NCBI GenBank assembly: GCA_020650975.1
Contig: JAIPMN010000183.1
Location: forward strand, 1 to 21,169
DNA length: 21,169 nt
Direction of reading: 5' to 3'
Origin: Apostichopus californicus
Taxonomy: Eukaryota > Echinodermata > Holothuroidea > Aspidochirotida > Stichopodidae
The notes under the pieces are model-generated. The model did not search any database. It saw only the letters and a list, made by a program, of their open reading frames with translations, and was not told where the DNA came from. A program made the translations under genes and the position numbers. This document shows positions 1 to 9,800 of this stretch, piece by piece (within the stretch, counting starts at the first letter, position 1; every line of letters begins with the position of its first letter).

Positions 1-28
1 GGGGGGGGGGGGGGGGAGGGGGAGGTAG
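1..28 (+). repeat. Poly-G tract at window start
   Basis: Sixteen consecutive G, then AGGGGGAGG. Similar G or C homopolymers recur in the introns (8535-8550, 11616-11629, 13482-13497). A sequence that begins in such a tract often marks a contig end. Confidence 0.8.
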
Positions 29-2283
29 GTGCCAGTAACAGAGAGGTCTCCTCAAGGGCAGAAAGCAACATAAGTTTCACTTACAGACCAGTTACAAAGT
101 GATATCCTTTGCATTAACCATTGACGACTGTTCCTGTTTGCATGTTTGTGCAAGACTTTTCAACAAGAATTTCCCACCTCCTGTTGTCTAGATGTATCCA
201 TTTGCCAAAGTCACTGTCAATAGGGAAGTGTGGTACAACATAGCGTGTTGTGGAGGCATTACTCCCTCATAGCCTAGCGATGATCTTCAAGATGGCAGCC
301 AACAACAAGCAGGAGGTCAAGTCACTTTCTTGACGAGCTCTTTTATAAACAGTATAATGAAGTGTTCACACCTCTAGTTCAAGAACTATCTCACACCTGC
401 AGAGCAATTTAGTTCACTATATTTTTGAGTTTGTATGGAATGACTAAATTGTGCCTGACTGAGTTCTAAGACCTGCTGTTCTGAAGGACAATGTATTTTT
501 TGTTTCTTTGAATATTGAAAGTTGCTATGCATGCAAGTGTCTGTAGGTAACAATATGTTATGTTAGATCAAGTGAACTATTAAAGTCATTGGGTTATTAT
601 ATATCCATGCATTTAGACTCATAACTGGTAACATTGATCCTCGAAAAAAGTGCTGCAAAACTTTGAGTTGCCCCAGAATTTCTTGAACAGATTGTTCAGG
701 TAATTCTTTGAAGTCATTCCTGGGCTATGAAGTTAAATTACACAATTTTCAAGTGCTGTGATTCACCCAGGGGAATGCCAGTATGGTATTAACTTCCTTG
801 CCAAACTCTTCTTTGAAAGGTTTTGTGTCAAAGTTCACATTATTAGCCTAAAAAAACTGTCCCTCAAAAACTTTACTTACAATTACTGTACGCAAGTTAG
901 CTGCCATGGAAGAAATGAACACTGGCAAATGCATGTAGCTAGAGTGTAGTTTTGTAGCTCACCTTTTTGTTGGTACTGAATTGTGATTTACAGCATTTGA
1001 AATGAACAAATTGAGTGAATTTACCCATAATACTTTGTTGGTATCGACTATGAATGGTAGTTGAATTTTACTGGTAGCGAGAGTCTGTGCTTTAATATAC
1101 TGTACTGTCTAATGGGTGTATGGTAGGTTTTGGTACAATTTTATTTGGCCTTCAAGAAATCATTCAAACTTGTATTTTACTTGCATTCTGGTAATTTCAT
1201 AACAAGGAAATTACTATCTTTGAAAACAATGTTCTCTGTATGGGAATGGTAACAATTAACTTGCATTACCTACTTATATTGACTGTTTAGAGATTTAAAT
1301 ATCTCTTTATGCCGCAAATATCCTTACAATTCAATCAGACTGTCATCGCTTGATTTCATCAAGGAAGCCTGAATGGCCTAAAATTATTCAGTTAAATGGT
1401 GATTCATAGGTTTGTCTCTCACAGCTTTCCTTATAATCCTTAATGGCAATCCATCAGCTGATGAAATATTCATATTGAGTTAAACCATTTTGTCTCTCTA
1501 CGTGTAGGTTAATGTAAACTATGACATTTGGAAATTCATTCGAGGAAACAAATAATTTGCAGTGTACTGAATAGCTCGGGAAAATACCTGCTGATAATGA
1601 TGAACTTCTTTGTTTGATTTCCTACTGGAGACTGGCAGTACCACAGTACTGAATACGGAACCTTTCTTATGGTTGACATAATGCAGTCTTTGTTGTGGAC
1701 ACATAAACCAGAAAAACCATCATTCAAAAGTTTATTATTAACATATACCCCATTGATGATTTGTTTTTTCCATTTTCAACTGTGAAAACAATTTGAACAT
1801 GCTGCTTCAATATATAATCGACCCACTTCTGCTGGTATATGAGCATAGGCTTGATTAAATTTGTAGTGCTAAATTTTGACTGTACGTACCAAAAGTATTA
1901 AAAGGGATTGTTTTTTTTATCATCCTCGCAGCATTGAAATCGGTTAAGACAAGGCTGGAGATGTTTGATGAATTCTAAATCAGTGAATTTGAGAAGACAG
2001 CAAAAGTACATTGGCTTAAATATGATGTTCTGTATATGATGTTGTGCATGTAAAATAATGTGAAACTTTGGCAGCATTAGGAACTATGTCTTTAGCCAAG
2101 AGAGATTTTGTCACCTTTGTAGGACTGGATCTAGAGAAATAAGAATCTGTCTGCACAGTTTGTTCATTTTTTTCCCTTTTTTCTTTTTTCTTCTTCTTAT
2201 TTTGTACCTAACGGTGGCTGAGATTAAGTAACAGAAAATAAACTTCAAATAGTTGTTCACATTTTGGAGAAACCTTTGAATAT

Positions 2284-2679
2284 GGCTGGAGTTAGAGTCA
2301 TTGAATAAGGCTGGAGTAAGAGTCATTGAATAAGGCTGGAGTAAGAGTCATTGAATAAGGCTGGAGTAAGAGTCATTTAATAAGGCTGGAGTAAGAGTCA
2401 TTGAATAAGGTTGGAGTAAGAGTCATTGAATAAGGCTGGAGTTAGAGTCATTGAATAAGGCTGGAGTAAGAGTCATTGAATAAGGCTGGAATAAGAGTCA
2501 TTGAATAAGGCTGGAGTAAGAGTCACTGCATATGGCTGGAGTAAGAGTCATTGAATAAGGCTGGAGTAAGAGTCATTGAATAAGGCTGGAGTAAGAGTCA
2601 TTGAATAAGGCTGGAGTAAGAGTCATTGAATAAGGCTGGAATAAGAGTCATTGAATAAGGCTGGAGTAAGAGTCATTTA
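2284..2679 (+). repeat. 25-bp minisatellite, about 16 copies
   Basis: Tandem unit GGCTGGAGTAAGAGTCATTG followed by AATAA, repeated every 25 bases from 2284 to the last copy at 2659. Most copies are identical or differ by one base (GTTAGAG, ATAAGAG, GGTTGG, a CACTGCATAT variant near 2524). High copy identity suggests recent expansion. The unit is not a multiple of three and has in-frame stops, so it is not coding. Confidence 0.95.
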
Positions 2680-3590
2680 GTCCGGTGATGACTTACCAGG
2701 TAAAACAGTGGGAAAATTATTATAGCATGGGGATGTTTTGGGATGTATATCGTACATGTACGCACATAAAGTACACATTGACACATACACATCAAATCAT
2801 TCATCATGTTAGCCATTCTTGGATACCATACTACTTCTGGATGTATTGCACAGAATTGTTTTATCACAGACGATGAACTGATAAACCAATATCCTCCTCT
2901 TGATATATACAAGCTATGATGAGTAAGCAATCACAATGCTATGAAGTCAAGTGATGAAATGATTCAAACAACAATGATGTCTACTTGCATGTTTCAATAT
3001 ACTGTTGTTCTATTCTTATATTTTACATTTTTCTAGCCGGGATTCACAGAAGCTCGATGAATTAAGGCTGGCAGCTTTGTTAGTGACTCGTTTGTGTGTT
3101 TGTGACAAAATTGAAAAGGAAAAAATATATATATGAAGGTGTCTCTGTGTATTCTACCGTTTGTGTGTGAATGTACAGTACTGCTATTAAGTGACACAAA
3201 ATTAAGGTGAGGTAAAAATAAAAAAATGTGGCTAGTTGCAGGAAATTGTTTTCTAAGTTGTTCATGTAACTGCATTCCTCATTCAAAAGCTATTAAAAAA
3301 ATTTAAAATGATGATGATTCAAGAGGTTTTAAATGTTTTGTAAGATGTCCTAGCAGTTTCATGTCATCCATGTATCATGCAAGCACCTCCATTGAAAAGT
3401 GGTAAGAAGGGATGGAACCGTTCAAATTTATCTTACTGATAGATTGGAATGGAACTTTATTTGAAAGACCAGTGACCAATACATTCATTCATGCATATAA
3501 CATTTTTCTGCACATTTTGCCTTTATTGTCTTATGATCCATTTTGAGAAATTGTCGGAATCTATCAAACACTTTTCTTTTTCTCTTGCAG

Positions 3591-3881
3591 GAGCGCCCTA
3601 CCTGAGTGAGAATGCAATACTCCATTACAGGAAAGTGGTGAACACGTCTCTCAAGATGAAATGTCCAGTGGTAGGTGACCCTCAGCCTGCCGTCGCCTGG
3701 TATAGAAACGGTAAATCCCTGCCATTAGACATGGCCTCGGCTTTATCTGAAACCAGATTGATCGTCCAGAACCAGCTCTTGAAGTTTAGGAGATTATTCC
3801 TCTCAGACACTGGGAACTATTCCTGTAGGGCTAGTAATGGAGAAGGCAGATTGAATACCACGGTAACACTGACTGTACTTG
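3591..3881 (+). CDS. FGFR: FGFR exon: Ig1 domain
   Basis: Exon of 291 nt, phase 1 to phase 1, typical of a self-contained Ig-domain exon. The acceptor is a strong pyrimidine tract ending TCTCTTGCAG; the donor is GTAAGT at 3882. Residues 1-97 show the Ig signature: Cys25 in MKCPVV, Trp37 in VAWYRNG, and DTGNYSC with Cys79. N-glycosylation sequons occur at NTS (18), NYS (76) and NTT (89). In FGFRs this domain, with the acid box, is autoinhibitory rather than ligand-binding. It is the first exon I can support; a preceding exon must supply the start codon, signal peptide and first base of codon 1. Confidence 0.93.
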
Positions 3882-6800
3882 GTAAGTTGTACATAGTAGT
3901 ACATTCAGTATGCTAACATTTCTTCACTCAAATCACTCATAGCTTTATTGTCTCTAGTTTGTTGTGTACCTATTCAGTTATAAATACCAGTGGTGGACGG
4001 GTTGCTCACTTATTGCAGCTGGCTTCATGTCACAAGTGAAGTTAAGGATAATGTGAACGTACTATTAAAGTTCAGGATAATGTGAACGTACTATTTCATT
4101 CATCAAAATTGCTTGTTACAAATGTCATGAAATCTCTCTTGTTCAACCTTTTAAACATATCATGTCATTATTATTTTGGCAATGTATAATCCCTTTGACT
4201 AAGTTTTTTCTGATCTCTCTTCTTTTTTTCTTTTTTTACAGCTGAAGTAGATGGAGAGGAGGGTGTTACAGAAGACGAAGAGGTGTATGACAAAAATGAA
4301 GGAAAAGGTCCAGAAGCAGTCGCTCCTGTCAAATCTGAATCCATGATGGACAGAAAGATATGCACAATCGGTTCTAAAGTCACACTCAAGTGCAAGAAGC
4401 CGAAAGAACTGGTAGAGGCAGAATATAAATGGATTAAAGACGATGATAAAGACTGGTTTACTAAAGTTGCGGAAAACAGGGATGAGGTGAGTAAGATGAG
4501 ACTTTTACTTCGGTGATGTATATATTTTTCAGACAGGGTGAAAGGTCGTTACTGTTCCCTCGATTTTGAAAAATTTATTTATCAAAATTTGTTAGTCTTC
4601 AAAAGATGTTCACCTTCCAGAGAAAGGTCTGAATGTGATCAAAAGTGATTGCTGCAGTTGATTCTTTGTGAGTCATTCATAGATTACAGAAAACAATGCT
4701 GTTAATATCAAGGGAATGTATACACTATGCATTTAAGAAATGTATTCAATTGTTATTTAGATTGTCCACTTGGCAGAACATCAATTTTGTTTCTCAGAGT
4801 CATTAAACTACAAATTCACTGTAAATTATTACTGTGCTCATTAAAATTGTCAGGCTCCCTGACATGATTGTTCAGCCATCATCAGTCTCTCAACAAAAGC
4901 ATTTGTCATGTAAATGTAGTTGAAGGATAACAATGTGCCTTATTTAAGCCGTACACTGTGTACATAGCAACCTACTCATCCCTTCCCATCCTCCACCCTA
5001 TCCCATCCTTCCTCCTCCACCTCAAGTAAAAACAAAAATCAGGTCATCATTGAGAAGCCTCATAAGTCTTTTTTAATGTCCTTATGTTAATATTTCTACT
5101 TTGGTAATATTTATTTATACTTTTGCTTTGCAACAGGGACGAGTAAAACTGAAAAATGAGAAACTGGTTATTCTGATGGCAGATAATTCGGATGCTGGAC
5201 TGTATAGATGTACCACCAATACAAGTATCTCGGAGACAACTTCAGAAATAGATCTAGTAGTAAATGGTAAGTGCTGGCTGTGTACTGGGAGCTGAAGGAT
5301 AACCTTGGGGAGGGGGAGAGAGGGAGGGGGGGGGAGGAGGGAATCAGCTGAGCACTTTCAAAATCAAACTTATGAGAAATATCCATAAACTAAATACACC
5401 ATTTTAGCATATGGATCATAAAACAATGCTCCCTGTTTTTTTTGTTTTTTAATTTTAAAATGACAAGCAAATCTAAGCTACCCCTGCCTTATCCCTGATT
5501 GGTAGAATAATTACCATTCGTAGTACTGGCTTCAAGCTGTCACATTGTTATGGTCAATAATTACTACTAGAGACGCTTTCAGAACACTTTTGTATGTTTA
5601 AATCATTTCATGGATGCACTGAATTAGATCAGATTAATAAACTTTGTAATAAATAACAGATCTGTTGATCCATGATCATGGTTTCACAATTCAGAAGCCA
5701 GTCATAGATTACCAGGATTATGTGATAGCAAGGAGTTCTTGAGGAAGAATATACAAAGGTTTTCAGATTGTTTGAAGTAGTACTTATTTGGCCGAATCTA
5801 TATATTCTCCTCTGCCATCTCCAGAATAAACTTTCCCTCGTATACCACCTTATATGGAATTACAATGGGACAGTTCACATAACAAATGCAAAAGAATGGT
5901 GACCAAAAATGTTGAAGACTTGGCCAAGATTTGACTCTGAATAATGGCTAAACACAAGATGTATTGTGTAGTGTTGGCACTTAAACCGTCACCTCACATC
6001 AAAATGTGTGAACATTCTATTCAATCTAGTTTTACAGCTAGTAATAAATGACATGAGAGCATGGTGGCTTGATTTTCATATCCAAGTTATAACCTTTGCC
6101 TTTGTGTAACTGATCCAATATCAACTTGGCAAAGGGATCAGGATTATGTCAAATAACCAATAAGCCAATTCTCTGCATTTTTCACATCCATTTGTGCTTT
6201 CTTAACAATTGCAGACCGTAAGTATGGAATCATTATCTGCTTGATAAATTTGTCGTTGGGAAATCAACTTTGGCAAAAATTGAAAATTGTGTTGTTCAAA
6301 CTCTGTGACATAAGTATTTCCTTTTTAGGCTCGGAGGGGGGAGGGTGGGATGAGGTGGGGAGGGTGGGGTGGGGAGGGTGAGGTGGGGAGGGTGGGGTGG
6401 GGAGGGAGAAGAAACAAGAAGGACATCCTGAATTGGATAAGCATTTTGACAAAAGAACACTGTTGTTTTCTGAGAAAGATCATCATGGAATAGTTATATA
6501 TCAAATCACAAACTTGTGTAAAGCACTGCTTTGAATGTGGATAACGGTGTTACAAACCTACCAAGCACTGTTCACCTCAGATTGTAAATTATCTGTCTTT
6601 AATTATCTGTCTTTCACTCAGTTGTAAGAAGATCAATGAGTGATCTAATTTTTCATTCAACATTGACAAATAATATGGGAGCGAACAGGGAGAGGGGTGA
6701 AGGGTTGGGCATGATCTTCATGAGAGATAACCAAGGAAAGTACAGTGGGGGATTTGAGGGAGTAAGCATCGTTGCCACTCCATGCATGTCATGTTAGTCT

Positions 6801-9800
6801 CTCTGTTTTGTAACGGTGTGGAATAATTCGGTGACAAGTTTTGGACTGCTGCCCTCTTTTGTCAGTGTACCACACAAAGTAAATAGGTAGCATTTGTCGA
6901 TGGAAGGGTTTGCATTGCTCATTAATACTGTGTATCTGATGGCAGGGTTTTTCCCTGATACTACAAATACCCAAGGGCATGCATGGCAAAGTCTTTGGTC
7001 TACAGTATTCGATAAATGTGCATCTTTGTATGTTCTCACGATGTGCTTGTGTTAAAGGTGATTGGTGTGCATGTCACTGCCTTGCATGGTCTGGCCTGTA
7101 TGTTAATTGCTATTATTTTAGATGATGTGCTTGTATTGGCAAAGAAGTCTACTTTCCAAATAGACGAGAGGTATCCTTTTGAAATAACACAAAGTATAGC
7201 CACTTCATAAAATAAAATTATAACAAAAATGTGGTTCATTATATTTTTATCTTCAAGTGTGATTGGGGGGTCTGTATCACTTTTTTTGCTAAATTAAATT
7301 GCCATTGTAAGGTGAAGAAAATAAACTGATAACACTTAAACTTTATTCTGGTAGAGGCCGGATAAGATACATCTTGAAGGTATCCCAATACAATGTTATT
7401 GGTATGAAAGTCGGAGATGCCGTGAGGTGGGAGGATGGGATTGTGTTGGAACCATTCCTAACTTCCTGTGGTGATCACCAGGATAGCCTTAATAATTATT
7501 GCCTTCTGGACCTAATTTATAAATTGTTGGGGAGGGGGGAGGTGTTGGAGATTGTTAAATGACCATGAAGGGTTTATTGCCTGTTTTCTAGTTCTTTAAA
7601 TAAGAATGCTATTGTACTCTTTCTATATACTCTTCATTGTACTGTTTTCCATTTATCACCATCTTTAATATATTTTTCTACCTTCCCCCTGAAGATCGAC
7701 CAGCAGTGAAGCCACACATTGTTCATTTAGATCCAGTTAATTCCACAAAGTCTGTCGGAGAAGACATCCAATTCACCTGTAAAGTATTCAGCGAACTTGT
7801 CCCTCACTTCTCGTGGGGAAAGATTATCAACGGAACGAATATCGAAGTTCAAGAATACAAGGATGATTTTTTCCAAATCCTGAAGGTAAGAATCAAATGT
7901 GGAGGATATTAAAGGTCCCTGGTAGACCTCTAAAAGGAGTACAAAAGTGGGTCCTCTGTGGATTACATGGTAACATGGTTTGTCCTACTGGTTAGAATTC
8001 TTGATGATGAAGCTGTTCTTGTAGGTGAACACCTAGTTTGCCTTTCATCGTTATTGTTATTATTATTATCATTATTATTATTATTCTTTAAATGTGTGTG
8101 CATGATCAATTTTAACACTAAAACTAATACTTCAGCACAGCTAGTTGATTGAAGTTCTATTTTTGTGGCGTCTTAGAGGTTCAAATTCCTCTCTCCCTCA
8201 TTTCTGTTTTTGAACATGTAGTTATTTAAATACAAAAAAAGCTTACAGTGTGTCATATAAAACTTTTCTAATAGTTTTCATGAACAGTGCAAATTGACAC
8301 ATATAGTTGTATATTGTACATTAGACACAGCTCAAAGCAATCTTTGGATTTTTGTGAGTTTACTCCACAATTGTTTGCAAATCTAGAATAACTAAAAAAA
8401 TTAGATTGTACTTGATTAAACTAAGACACTCTCCTGGGTTATTCACCACACAACAGTTACTCGCAAGGAATTGACGATTTTTAATGCTGGCGTTTTTCAC
8501 CAAGTATTACGAAACACAATTTAAAAAGCAAAAAGGTGGGGGGGGGGGGGATGAATACTTTTCTCTTCCACTTCACCTTTGAATATGAAATTATAATTTG
8601 TCCCGATGATGAAGTTGTTGTACTGGCAGGTGAGGTCTGGTTATGGGAACACAAAGTATCTTCACATTGGTAAGGAACTACCCTTACGTATAAGTTTGGA
8701 TACATTCCATGGATACATTCTCTGAGTGCCCTGTATACGATTTAAAATACTTTAAGGTTGTAGAAAAGTTGAGTTTATACAACAGTGACAAAACCATATG
8801 ATAATCCTGCTTATCTTTTCCTCATACCTTTTGCCTTCTGCAGAAGAAATTTGTGAGAACCTTTCTTATTGTGAATGCGGTGTTGTGGTTTATGGTTGTT
8901 CTGGTGTATAAATAGAAGTGTAGCGCTTTGGTGTATTGTTAAGTGTAATGATTAAGTTCACCCCAAGTGGGTGTAACAGACTTGTTTACATCTGTGGAAG
9001 GTTTCCTGATACTAGAATGACCTTGCTTAAAGAATTAAATTCATAGACTTGAAAAAAAGAACAGAAAAGAATGTGAGAAGTTTCTGGCAAGAACATCTGT
9101 TGATGTCTTACACTTGAGTAAAAGTCCAGATTTGAATTGTTAAGTAGAGATAGCTATGGAGTTGAATTACAGTAGTTGTTGGTTATCTGTAGTACTCAGT
9201 AGTTTCTTCCCATTCTTTGCTTGTCGACTCAGTTACACTGTTTCCTAGGGTGTAATGGTTAAATGTTTGGTGTTATGGTAGTAGCATGTTGTATGGGTTG
9301 GTTTGTGGGTTTGATGTAAAGAACTAGTTAGCAGCTGGACAACCTCTACAGCTGTTATTGGATGTCCATTAAGAATGTGGCCTGTTCCTTCTTGCTCCCT
9401 AGAAAACACACTAATGAATAGGTTTCAAAGGAACAGCGAACTCAAACTATTATTGTTAATAATATGATAAATGTTTTTTTGAATGAACAGATCCCCCCCC
9501 TGTTAAATCTAAGGAAAAATGTTGCTCTGTTTGAGAGATACCAGTGCTGAAAAATCTTGTCAGAGGGCTGCCATTTGCTCAATTTGTGATGTTATAGTGC
9601 ATATGGTTAGAGAAATCTTTCTCTTTGTCTTAACAATAAAATTCCAACATTGGCAAAAATTCAACTCTATTTACAGAAAGAAAGAAAAATTAGAAAAGAA
9701 AGTAGAACATTATCTGGCCCATTGATGTCATATAATTAGACTTCGATCTAGTGTATGACGGAACGCTAAAACTGTGATCTCTCTTCCAAAACAGGAAAAG

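Larger units (their letters stand above)
1..3590 (+). other. Upstream or first-intron sequence with no supported exon
   Basis: Because the Ig1 exon starts in phase 1, a signal-peptide exon must lie upstream. I looked for a short ATG exon with a hydrophobic run and a phase-1 GT donor here and found none convincing. The open frames here are short and lack domain signatures. Contents: a G homopolymer at the start, a pyrimidine tract near 2165-2200 and a 25-bp minisatellite at 2284-2679. This is probably intron 1, but it could include promoter and 5' UTR. Confidence 0.5.
5267..7694 (+). other. Intron between Ig2 and Ig3 exons
   Basis: Phase-1 intron of 2,428 nt. It has a G-rich purine tract about 40 nt after the donor (5306-5341), a G-rich 28-bp repeat (6333-6408), and TGCATG at about 6783, 6979, 7069 and 7084. 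The open frames inside carry no recognisable domain. Confidence 0.85.

Noticed and set aside
1799-1858. Short ATG frame with leucines (MLLQYIIDPLLL) as signal-peptide exon
   Set aside because: Only 19 codons, polar residues interrupt the hydrophobic run, and the GTATAT donor is weak with the wrong context; not enough to call.
7999-8630. Similar GATGATGAAG(C/T)TGTT...AGGTGA segments near 8004 and 8606
   Set aside because: They share only about 30 imperfect bases; may be remnants of a dispersed repeat, but too short to call by eye.
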